Below, in pieces: positions 48,680 to 58,312 of a stretch of 64,000 bases of DNA (within the stretch, counting starts at the first letter, position 1; each line of letters starts with the position of its first letter). Where the stretch lies: assembly GCA_002897115.2 (NCBI GenBank), contig BCIH01000011.1, forward strand, positions 215,234-279,233. Direction: 5' to 3'. The notes beneath the pieces were generated by a model. It ran no database searches and had not been told where the DNA came from. It worked only from the letters and a program-made list of their open reading frames with translations. Origin of the DNA: Prototheca cutis (Eukaryota > Chlorophyta > Trebouxiophyceae > Chlorellales > Chlorellaceae). Made by a program: the position numbers and the translations under genes.

Positions 48680-50296
48680 ATGGCGACTCAAGCACAGAAT
48701 CAGGGATATGGCATGCCATTCCGAGGACCACCCGTTGGCCTGAGCGTGAGAGTGGCCTGCGAGGCCCAGGATTGCGGGGCGCTGCTAGAGGTGAGGACCT
48801 GGATGCCGTAAGCAACAGAACCGGAGGGAGCCATACCTGTCCGCCGGAGGGCCCAGGCGCCTGGGTTAACGATCACTGGGCATTTCTAACATTTTTGGTC
48901 CCATTACCATGCCTGCAGGTGCCCATTCCAGAGGACGTCAGGCAGCAGGCGCCACCCTGCCTGATTGTCCGCTGCGGCAACTGCCACAGGTCTGGGGCGT
49001 GTGTTTTTGGCTGCAAATCCAGGCCCCCCCCCCCCCCCCCCCCCAAATCACTCCCCGCCTCTTACATACCGACCCACCCAACCTCACCAACAACAGGCTT
49101 CTTCAGGTGGGTCTGCCCAGCGAGACGTACAGCCAACGGACGGCACTATCAGCCCAGGAGCAGGCCGGCCTCCGGGCGCTGACTCAGCAGCGGCAGGCTC
49201 TGGTGGAGGCGGCGCAGCGTCGGGTGTTCGAGGACCTTACCAAGCACGCCGCACTCGAAGCGCAGCAGCAGGCGCTCCTTCGTGGGCTGAATCAGGCCTT
49301 GCCTGGCACCGGGGCCGCTGCGGCCGCTGCGGCAGCGGCGGTGGCAGCGCAGCAGCAGCAGCTGCTGGCACAACAGCAGCAACAGCAACAGCAGCAGCAG
49401 CCGGCGGCCGGGCCCCCACCGCCAGTGCTCTCAGGCATGGGCGCCAGTGGGCTGGCGCTTGGGAACGCTGACGTTCAGGCCGCACTGCTCCGCCAGCTCG
49501 ACTTTGCTGGCGCTCGCGGACCAGGCCCTGGGGTGGTGCCGCAAGACCTTTCATCCACGCTGCACGCCTACTCCAACGCAGCAGCCGCGGCTGCACTGCA
49601 GCAGCAGCAGCAGCAGATCCGGCAGGCAAAGGCCGATCCGACACTCACCCCGGTGGCGCTGGGCCCGACGCTGGCACTCAGCCCGCCGCAGCCGACAGGA
49701 CTTGGGGAGGATCCGGGCCGGGCCGGGGCTGCACCGTCGTCATATGCAGCTGCTGCCCATGCACCCGGTGGGTGGTGTGTCTGTTTGGCGGTTTAATGTT
49801 TGTTCTTCGGAGGGGGACGCGGCAGAGAGGGCGACGACGGTGCAGCTCGTGGGCAAGGGGGATTTCTTGTCCGTGTTCATCGGGCGCACACATGCCTCTT
49901 TCCCCCCACACCTGTGCAGCGCACACACCGACGCCAAGTTTAGCCCCCCTGCCGGCCATCGGCGCCGAGGCCTTGCCACCAGCGCCAGGTGATAGTGGTG
50001 CTGGCCCGTCAGGAACTAATCCGGGCGGGCTTTCTCCCCGGAAACGGGCCCGGACAGAACACGAGGCCGGGGTTGGTCCGACACAGCGCTACACCCCCGT
50101 GGCTGCAGGGGAGGATTCCCTGGCGTTTTACGCTGCCAGGCAGCAGCAGCAGCAGCAGGCTTATGCCCGGCAGCAGCAGCAACCCGTCGTGAGAGATGCG
50201 CAGCAGCCAGCGGGGTCTGGGCTGTTGGGCTATGATACACAGGGCCTGCCGGCCCAAAGCGTGCCGCCGCCGATGGACCACCCCCAGAGACACTGA
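48680..50296 (+). CDS. zinc-finger protein with YABBY-like N-terminal finger and glutamine/alanine-rich region
   Basis: Four exons, 48680-48790, 48919-48989, 49097-49767 and 49920-50296, join in phase to 409 residues. The first about 70 residues form a compact zinc-binding motif: ACEAQDC, then LLEVPIP, then VRCGNCHRLLQVGLP. The two halves resemble each other and the YABBY C2C2 finger (C-x2-4-C...V.CG.C..LL.V). There is no YABBY HMG-like domain. The middle is Ala-rich and holds a polyglutamine run of about 17 residues in two blocks plus a second Gln block near the end. A PRKRAR stretch in the last exon is a candidate nuclear localisation signal. It looks like a transcription co-regulator or similar nuclear factor. 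The full family is not recognised. Confidence 0.75.
49020..49042. repeat. poly-C run in the zinc-finger gene intron
   Basis: About 20 C bases lie within the intron between 48990 and 49096. Confidence 0.9.
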
Positions 50297-50575
50297 GCAT
50301 GGGCATGCGTTGACTGGGATTCCCTGCAAATAGCAATTGTTCCTGCTGCTGCAATGCATTCCTTCACGATGCTCGTGCCTGGCCGGCCGTCAGGAAACCG
50401 CTGTGGTAACTTGCCAGGGTCTGAGTATGTAAAATGAGGTTCTTCGACACACCCTCCACTGCTCGGTGGATCGGGACGCGCCAGCATTTTTATTCAAACA
50501 AAGGGGGTGAGCACGAGCGGGGGGAGAGTCACGGTCAGGGGGCGCACGCGTATCGTCCCTGACACACATGCTCGT

Positions 50576-51577
50576 TCACTCCGAGGGGGGCGCTGCCGGT
50601 GCCACGGGGGCCGTGGAATACCTGGCCTCGGGCGGCGGATTTTGGAAGAATCCCTGACCCATGAAGGCCAGGGGCGCCATGCCGATGATGCAGCCCAGCG
50701 ACACGCCCAGCACCGCCCCGGCAAACTTGGCATCTGTTGGTAAGAAATATTTGTCGCGATTTATCATGTTTTCCCAGCCACCTGTCGCCCAGTTGCACCC
50801 AACCCCCCCTTCCCGCACAAGCCCACAGCTACGTACATCTGACGCGGGGCATGTTTTGCTGGAGCGTGGACAGACGGGGCGGGGCGGCCCACGAGATGCG
50901 CTTGGCGTTTGACTGGATTTGGTGTGTCACTCCCACGCCCACGACGTCCGCCACGAGATTGCCCAACGCCGCGGAGGCCAGCGTGGTGATGCCCAGCCGC
51001 ATGCCCACCAGCGCATCAATCTGCTCGCCCGCCATGATCTGTTGTGTTCGTTTGTATGAGGGCGGGTGTGTTTATATTTACATGGAACGATTGGGTTTTG
51101 TCTGATTGTTCCAAATGCAATCAGTTTGAGCTCCTGTTCACGAGCAGCCCACCCGCCCGCCCACTCCCGCCCAACAACTTCAACCCACTGTCCAACTACC
51201 ACAAACCCCACCCACGACAAGCAAACATATGTACCATGATGGAGTTGTCGATGATGCCAAAGCCCACAAAAGGAAGACCCGACGCGAGGCCGACCGCCAG
51301 GAGCTGGCGCGGCCCCGGGACGCTGTCTCCCGAGATTGAAAATTTCGACAGCACGCGCTGGTACTCGAGTGCGCTGGCAATCTGGGNCTTGGTCAGGTGC
51401 TGCGTGTGGTGAACGGCGCCGGTGCTGCCGATGTGGCGGATGTTCTCCTCCACCCACGCCGTGCCCCGGCGGTGCACTGCCTCGCGGTCGACCGCAGCCT
51501 GCAAGGCAAGCACCAAGTGCACCCGATCCAACTGATTCAGCTCGCTCAGGATGGCCGCCGCAGTCTCCTTGGGCGCC
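50576..51577 (-). CDS. TMEM65-family mitochondrial inner-membrane protein (N-terminus incomplete)
   Basis: Three exons are firm: 51577-51235, 51038-50837 and 50733-50576. The family signature is unmistakable: PFVGFGIIDNSIM, AGEQIDALVGMRLGITTLASAALGNLVADVVGVG, and then VLGVSLGCIIGMAPLAFM before a short tail. These are the transmembrane helices with GxxxG-type spacing typical of TMEM65 (PF10507). Upstream of 51577 the exon needs a donor in phase 2. Candidates lie between about 51,690 and 52,016, including a frame with a plausible mitochondrial presequence starting at 52016, but the join was not resolved. The human homologue sits in the mitochondrial inner membrane and is implicated in ion or cation handling there. 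Function in algae is unknown. One N falls in the first visible exon. Confidence 0.88.
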
Positions 51578-51621
51578 CTGTGTGTTTTTGTGTTTTGGGG
51601 GGAAGGCAGGGTCTGCTTGTN

Positions 51622-51645
51622 TGTGTGTGTGTGTGTGTGTGTGTG
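51622..51645. repeat. (GT)n microsatellite upstream of the TMEM65 exon
   Basis: A short GT dinucleotide tract lies in the intron 5' of the exon beginning at 51577 on the minus strand. Confidence 0.85.
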
Positions 51646-51736
51646 ATGAACCGGGGCAGTTGCATGCTGGTTAGNGCAAAACCCACCAGTATCAGCAGGG
51701 CAGCCTGTTTTGTCATGCAACCCAGTTCCTTTCAAA

Positions 51737-52469
51737 ATTCCAACCCATCACTGGCATCGAGGCGTCCCTCACACGGCGAATGCACTCGAAATTTCAGCCA
51801 GCAGCCCGGCAATATCCCCAACTGCAGTCGGCTGCAAGCAACCCACAAACTCCCCAAAGAGTGGACTTGCTTTTGCATGGAGTGGCGCACGATGCGAGCC
51901 ACCCTGACCGGGGTTTCCGTGTACACATCGTCAGATGTGCTGGGGCCGGCCGTGCTCTGNGCCCGGAGCCCCGGCCAGCACACTGGCGCCCGGTGCTTGG
52001 CACTGCAGCCGAACATGGCGCAACAGGCTGGCCGGGCCCAGTCCCGACCCGCCGTTCAGGGGGTCCGGCCAGGCCCCGAGATCAGGACCCAGAAACACGA
52101 GGAGCAAGGGACAATGTGACTGTAGATGAGGGGCGGGTTGCTGGGGTGATTGGGACCAACCCGAGAAAGAGGCTGGGGAGCCTACGGCGCGAGAACCCAC
52201 CGGGTGGAGCAATCTGAGTCCGGCACTCTCACCGATCGAGCATCCATGATTTGCGACGGCTTGACACAGAGGTGCTGGCACCGTGCCAGAGCGAGCGCTG
52301 GCGTGTTCCTTCCCAGTGTCGATCGGGAGCCGTCTTCAAACCGGTGCCAGCTCGACTCCATCGTCTCATGCCTGTCATGAGGAAGTTCCGGTCCCCTGAT
52401 TCAGACTCTGGCAATCCATAGCGTGATCTTCAGGGCTGCATTCTGTCTTGTGATAGAGCATTGTGAACA
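51737..52469. other. probable first exon(s) of the TMEM65 gene and its promoter
   Basis: No exon is certain. A minus-strand frame from 52016 starts with ATG and is basic/Ser-rich, as expected for a mitochondrial presequence. The rest carries no recognised feature. Confidence 0.35.
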
Positions 52470-53121
52470 ATGACTCCCGAGGATCTGCAAAACCCGGGGC
52501 TCATGCCCCAGCTGCAAGCCTTGCTCCAGCAGGTGGGCCGGCGGGGTTGCGGTGAGGCTCGCGTGCCCGTTCCTCGCGCGACGGTGCGGCATGGCGCATT
52601 GAAGCATGGATGAAATATACGGTAAATACTCATTTCAATCATTGCGCGCAGCTGGAGGAGCAGCAGGGCGGAGAGGATGCCGAGATCAGGGGTGCCCTAT
52701 CCAGACTCCAGGGTCAGCTTGGGATGCTGCAGAGCCCCACCCCATTGCCCGGTCAGGTCTCCGACAGCCCTGAGGGCCTGGCGTCCCACCTGGACATGTG
52801 GGTCGAGTGCGGTGGAGAGCATGCTTGGGGGCTGTGTGCTGGTTGATTGGATGGTGTGATTGAGGGAGTCAAGGGGGCCCAGCGATGGCACGGGACTCCG
52901 CTCAGTCGTCCTATTAATGCACCTGATCCTGCACTCCCCACTCCCTCTCTAGGATTTCGGAGCGACTGGACAACCTGGAGAACAAGGTGTCTGGGCTCAA
53001 CGACGACACCCGGCACCTGGTGCAGCAGGTGCTGACGAATCAGAGTGGTGCCTCTGGCGAAAACTCAGAGACGATTGTCCCTAGCGAAGGCAACAGGGCC
53101 ATCAATGACAGCACGAGCTGA
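52470..53121 (+). CDS. small coiled-coil protein, 125 residues
   Basis: Three exons, 52470-52532, 52652-52797 and 52953-53121, give a 125-residue protein in consistent phase. It begins MTPEDLQNPGLMPQLQALLQQ, continues with a Gln/Gly-rich segment, and has a central heptad pattern (ISERLDNLENKVSGLNDDTRHLV) like a short coiled coil. The tail is Ser/Gly/Asn-rich. The coil resembles that of heat shock factor-binding proteins in length and heptad layout, but the match is weak and the family assignment should not be taken as more than a possibility. No membrane segment or targeting peptide is seen. Confidence 0.6.
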
Positions 53122-53602
53122 CCTGGGGACATCACGCATTCGTCCCTGCTGCCCTAGATCATGGCACGACAGGACCCTCTGAAGCGGCATGCACGCATGG
53201 CACTGGGATCGTGCCCCGGTCACCGGTGCCGGCACAGCGTCNGGATCAACCACAANCCCTCCGTCCCTCTGCACGGACATGCGGNTGGCACTGTGGCCGT
53301 GATCGGTCTCTGGTTCATCTTCCTTTACCGGGGGGCCCTACAAGCAGAGGCCGGTGCCCGCGGCCAGTGCACGTCCCAGAGCCTACAGCCGCAGGGGCGG
53401 CCGGGCAAGGCGGCTGCGCTGACTGGGCGCACTTGTCCCGCGGGTTGTGCTGTGCGAATGCCCGCCGGCACTGCCGCATTTCAAGCGTGGCAAACGCAAG
53501 TCAGGTGGGAAACAGCTCCTGTTCAGGCTGCAGAGGAGTCGCACGGGCGATCCAACCCCCAAGCACACGTCGGCCCGGGATCAGGCGCCGGGCATCCAGC
53601 AC
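53122..53602. other. convergent intergenic region
   Basis: It separates the stop codons of the coiled-coil gene (plus) and the SARNP-like gene (minus). No supported exon; three single Ns are present. Confidence 0.45.
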
Positions 53603-54675
53603 TCAGTTGGCCAGGGGAAGGCCAAAGCGTTCCGCCCGTGCCTTGAGCTTATCCCGGATCTCCTCCGTGGTTCCTGCAGTGCGTTTGTGGAGGAGTGTGA
53701 TGTGAGCGCCCGAATCCAGAGCGATCGTGTAGATGTGAGAGCCCGAGTCCAGCACGGGGGCAAAGTCCCTCTCCTGCCCTGTCGCCCCAGTCCCCCAAAA
53801 GCAAAGCAACACACGGCACAGACCTTGCATGCCCGCGCTGGCGGCTTTGAAGCGCTGCTCCCTCAGCTTGCGTTTGGCGGCCTCCTCTTCCTTGTCCACT
53901 GGCACCGGCAGACCAAACCGCGCTGCCCGCTGCTTCTTCTTCTCCTTCTCCTGTTTGGGGGGCTTGGGTGCAATGACCTTGCCAGCTGCGCATTGAGCTG
54001 ATGCCATTCTGTCGATTCATTCCAGCTGTGCAATAGGCTGCCATGCTAAGCAGCCTCTTCTCCCTCTGTTGTCCCCCACTCCATTTCAGCAAGCAAATAA
54101 AAAGAAGGAATTACCTCGGCGTTGTCAGTTGGTGGCGGCAGGCCAAACCTTGCCGCCCGCTGCTTCAGTTTCTCCTTGGTGGCCGCGGCGTCCACCGGCT
54201 CCGAGGGCACGGGCAGGCCAAACCGCTCCGCCCTTTTCCTCGCCTTTTCGGCTTCCGTCAAGGGGTCAGAGGGTTCGCTGGGCTGGGCGGCAGGCGGCTC
54301 AGCTGCAGGGGCGCTTGGGGCAGCAGCGACGGGCTTGGCCGCCTCGGCCTCCTCTGTCTCATCCTGCGTGTAGTTGGATGCCGTCTCATGGCTACCGTAC
54401 ATCAATGCGCGGGCAGTGGGTGGGATGCATCGCACGCCGGGGCTCACCCGCGGCACGGCCTCGGCTGGGGATGTATCGGCTGGTGACTGAGGCTCGGCAG
54501 CCTCTTCCCTGGGCTGGGCCGCGCCATTCTCTCCATCCTGTCCCTCTGTCTCAATGGCATCTGCAAGGCGCTGCACCAGGTCGTCCTTGACGCCCTTGGT
54601 GTCCAGGTTGCGCCGCGCCAGTTCATCTCGCAGCTCCGACACCTTGAGCTTCCTGAGATCCCCGGTGGACGCCAT
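53603..54675 (-). CDS. SAP-domain ribonucleoprotein (SARNP/CIP29/MOS11-like)
   Basis: Three exons, 54675-54115, 53977-53824 and 53673-53603, give 261 residues. A SAP domain occupies about residues 6-40 (LRKLKVSELRDELARRNLD, KGVKDDLVQRL). It binds nucleic acid. After an acidic Ala/Pro-rich region, the protein has four copies of a short basic motif around R-A-A/E-R-F-G-L-P, the signature of the SARNP/Tho1 family: KRAERFGLPVP, RAARFGLPPP, RAARFGLPVP and RAERFGLPLA. In plants the homologue MOS11 works with the TREX complex and DDX39/UAP56 helicase in mRNA export. In yeast Tho1 does likewise. The exon joins are confirmed by the in-frame completion of the last motif copy. It is probably nuclear. 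Confidence 0.9.
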
Positions 54676-55060
54676 GCCGGGTTCGTTGCGTCGTATGCGA
54701 GCTTTGCAATAATGCAGTGAATGCACACGAATTCCTCCGGTGGTGCATTGCATGCGTGTAGATCGGGGGGGGGGGGGGGGGGGGGCGCGGACTCATCTGT
54801 CTGCGGCCCTTGAAATCGCCCCCACCACCCGCACTGTCGCCCTTGTCCACTTGATGGCAGCATGCAGCGCTTGCGCTTCCACCACCATCCCAGAACGAAC
54901 AACTGTACACATCTCCTCTCAAAGATATTCCCTGTGTGCATACATGACACCTGAACATCGTCCCGACAGAGTGGGGAGAAATGGTGCGTTCCGCACCGGG
55001 TCCCCGCACCACAAACAACCCCCTTANCAACCAATCAAGTCCGGCACCAACCCCACACCA
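54676..55060. other. spacer between SARNP-like and VPS36 genes
   Basis: It lies upstream of the SARNP-like start and downstream of the VPS36 stop, both on the minus strand. It contains a poly-G run near 54767-54785 and one N. No coding content is seen. Confidence 0.5.
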
Positions 55061-55430
55061 TCAGAGCAGGGCAAAAAAATTGCGATAGAACACAGTACCG
55101 TTGGCACCGCCCTCATCACGACACAGCAGGCCCTTGGACTCTGCGAGCGCCAGCTGCTCGGCAGCGACNGGCGGCGGGACTCCCAGGATAGCCGAAGCAT
55201 CAGCGGCTCCAAGTCCCGGCCCGAGGTCCCCACTGGGGTCTAAGCCGCCATCCAGCACGTCCAACAGCCGGCTCGACAGCCGGTCGTCAGACAATGCACG
55301 CAGCTGCACCACTCGCAGCCCCGACGCAAAGTCTCGCAGCTGTCATTGTCGGCGGATCGTAAGGAAAGAAGGGCAGNAANGGTTGTCAAGACGGTTTGGT
55401 GGGATTGCCGGAACTGCCCGTCTCCAAAAC

Positions 55431-55481
<51 letters not shown>

Positions 55482-56639
55482 CGATGGGTGCATCGTCCAT
55501 ATGGCGCAGGCAACGCAGGGCTTCGAGCAGGTCGTCCGGCGAGATGAGCTCCGTGCCACGTGCGCGGTTGTAGACACAGTACACGTCGGGCAGCGGCATC
55601 ATGCCCCCGGACACCTCCAGCGGCCTTGCTAGTACCTCCACCAGCTGCATATTGGATAGAGATTTCCCGGCTGGGTGGATGAGTGTCTCTTCATATCGTT
55701 CAAATGTGCATGCACCGGTGAGCAGGGGGAAGCATGAGATTTACCTGCCCGGGTCTTAGCCAAGAAGCAATCCCTAACTGCCACCCAACACAGACCTGGC
55801 GGGCGAGCTGGCGGTGGTAACCACGTCCCGCGCTTTCTTTGGTCACCGGGTCCACGATGCCCATTTGAAAGAGGTCAAGCGCCGTCTCGGCGTCGAGATC
55901 CCCGCCTGTTGTGCTGCCGCCCGGCTGCTTCAATCGGTCGCGAAAGTATCCTGCCAGCTGAACCATCTCCTCCGCCTTGGCCATCAGCTGTGTCAGATCC
56001 TGAAACGCTGCACCCAAAGAGCTGCGCCATGCATGGGGAAATGTTTTTTGGGGTGTGTGTGTGTGGGGGGGGGGGGGGTATGAGTCTGCAGTGTCGGCTG
56101 GCTTTTGACACGCACGGAGATCAAGAGGCAGCGGCCATGGCCACAGCCACAGCAATCTCTGGACTCCCCATGCCCCTTCCCCATCCACCCCAATCCACCC
56201 GTTACACACACAAATACCTGTTTGTGGCTGCAGCACGGTCTTGCTCGCGCTGCAGAACGGCGGCAACGCCGACACCAGCGGTGGGCCTGTGGCCCGCGTC
56301 CCCGGGGGCTGACACGGTGCTGTCGCCCAGCGTTGTGGCGCCCAGCCTTGCCGCAAGAGCGGAGGAGCCGCGGGCCAGGGGCCCCAGCTCGGCGGGCTGC
56401 CCGGCGAGCTGGGAGGGGCCCGCGGCGATGGTGGAGCTGGACAGCTGGGAGGGGCCAGAGGCTGTTGTGGGGCGGGGTCCTGGCCTTGCCGAGGAAGGTG
56501 GCCCGTCCAGTAGCCAGGCGATGGCATGCTGGACTCCCGATCCCCCCGTCTCTCTCACAGCTTGTGATGCAGCCTCGGCATCAAACCCCATGTCCAGCAG
56601 CTCCCGCATGATGGCGGGGGAGGGGGGCCACCCCGCCAT
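55061..56639 (-). CDS. VPS36: ESCRT-II subunit VPS36 with N-terminal UBA domain
   Basis: Four exons, 56639-56218, 56021-55796, 55644-55480 and 55339-55061, give 363 residues. The first exon starts with ATG and contains a UBA domain ([20 protein letters not shown], then [11 protein letters not shown]). A linker leads to the VPS36 body: [49 protein letters not shown], then the winged-helix region ([35 protein letters not shown] and [11 protein letters not shown]...[10 protein letters not shown]). ESCRT-II recruits ESCRT-III on endosomes for multivesicular body sorting. Plant and animal VPS36 have an N-terminal GLUE domain that binds ubiquitin and phosphoinositide. None is seen here, and an in-frame stop lies only six codons upstream of the ATG. 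The intron after 55480 on this strand begins directly in a (GT)n tract. Confidence 0.88.
55433..55480. repeat. (CA)n microsatellite at a VPS36 intron boundary
   Basis: On the coding (minus) strand the repeat reads (GT)n and its first unit is the splice donor after CCC-ATC-GAG. Confidence 0.9.
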
Positions 56640-57144
56640 CGAGCCCCGACACGGCTTTCACAGGTCCATCGATCGCCAGCCAAAAATGCCGAATGGAAAT
56701 GGTAATATAGTACGATACATATATGGATATGGATATAGATCAAGTGGATGCGTGCCTGTGCCAACGGCGCCCTTCAGCTGCTCTGGAACACAGGCAGGCT
56801 CGGTCCCCGGTTGGAGATCCAAAATGGTCTGCCGGGTCTTCGATCGGCAGCCACGACGTGCACATGCAGATGCAATATGATGTGCACGATTGGATCTGCC
56901 GTGTGGGAGGGGTCGTGTGTGCAGGGTGGCGCTGGTGGGCTCCCAGATCACCTTGAGATGCATAGCTCCGTCCGTCGGTCCCGACGTTGCACCCCTGTTT
57001 CTCTCCCCCTTCCGACGGTTCATCCGACCTCCGACCTCGGCGGACCAGAGCACCCGTACTCGCCATTCCGGCGACAGCCCAGTTTGGTAAATGTGAAGCG
57101 GATCCCTTTACGATAGATACGGGGCGCTGATCGGGCGCATTAGG
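56640..57144. other. divergent promoter region between VPS36 and a membrane-protein gene
   Basis: A 131-codon minus-strand frame exists here but shows no GLUE-domain or other recognisable features. Short AT-rich repeats occur near 56,700-56,745. Both promoters should lie in this interval. Confidence 0.45.
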
Positions 57145-58278
57145 ATGGTGCTGGGAAGGTCCACAACCTTGCGCAGGGACGAGTCGTTCAAAGCCCCGTC
57201 CGAAGACTCCTCCAAAGGCCTACTGCGGTCGATATCGCTGGCGATCAAAGGCCGTGGATCGGTGAACAGTGCCAATGTCCAGGCCACGCACAAGGCTGTT
57301 CGACGCGCTGGTTGGGCGGCTTTGAAAGGCCACCTCAGGTTTTACGGCAAGTACCTGGCACCCGAGGTTGCGATCAGCGTGCTCATGTTTGGCTGTTTCG
57401 CCCTGATGTCAGGCCTCGTGCCATTTGTGCTCTGTCACGACGACGTGAGAGACCCCATGGTAAGGTGGCGGAGTGGTGGGGGTGTCGGCCATTCTCGGCG
57501 TCGAGATTGGCTGGCCCGCGCTCCACAGGGTGTGGGCCCTTCTTGCCATCTCCAGCGCCGCCAGCTGTCACAGCACCCGCCGGCGTACGCTGTGCATTTC
57601 CTACACCATGACGGACCCCCCCCCCCCCCTCACTCCTGGTAGTCAAAGGTGTTTGGGTTCCAGGGCTGCATCATGCAGGCGTGGCGGACAACCAACATCG
57701 TGACCCGACGGGGTGCCCAGGTTTTCTGGCTCCTTTTCTGGGCCATCCAATACAGCTGGATGTCGGTCTTCCCCGCTTTGATTGCCAAAGCCCTCTGTCG
57801 TGAGTGTTGAGCTTACGTGTGCTGGGAAAGCTCGAGATGGTCTGGTTTCATGGAGGGGGTCTTTTTCTTTGGGGGGAATGGGCCCAGGAGGCCAGGGAGG
57901 GGGAGAGAGGGGGTGATTTGCAAAGCTGCAAGGNTTCTCTGCTGACGGCATGTACGGCGTGCTCGTGCCGATCCCTCCCACGCTGCACTCACCCACTTCA
58001 GCCACGGCATTTCGACGACGGCACAACATACTGTGCGGAATATGTTGCAGCGTCCCCATTCTCATTGTGCTCACTGTCGTGCCCACAAGGCACTGGAGCT
58101 TTGACAACGGCTGGCTCACGCTCGCGTCCGGTAAGACTGCTGTCTTGGACGGTGGTTGGAGCGTGTCTGTCGGTCCGTGCACTGCACCGTGGATGGACCG
58201 TGGTGGCCTTTGCCTCTTTGCAGTCACAGGGAGAATAGCGGCTCGTTGGCGGGCCCTCCTGTGCTCCCTGCCCATTTC

Positions 58279-58312
<34 letters not shown>

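Noticed and set aside
52470..53121. firm assignment as heat shock factor-binding protein
   Set aside because: Only heptad spacing and length are similar. The protein is longer than usual and lacks diagnostic residues.
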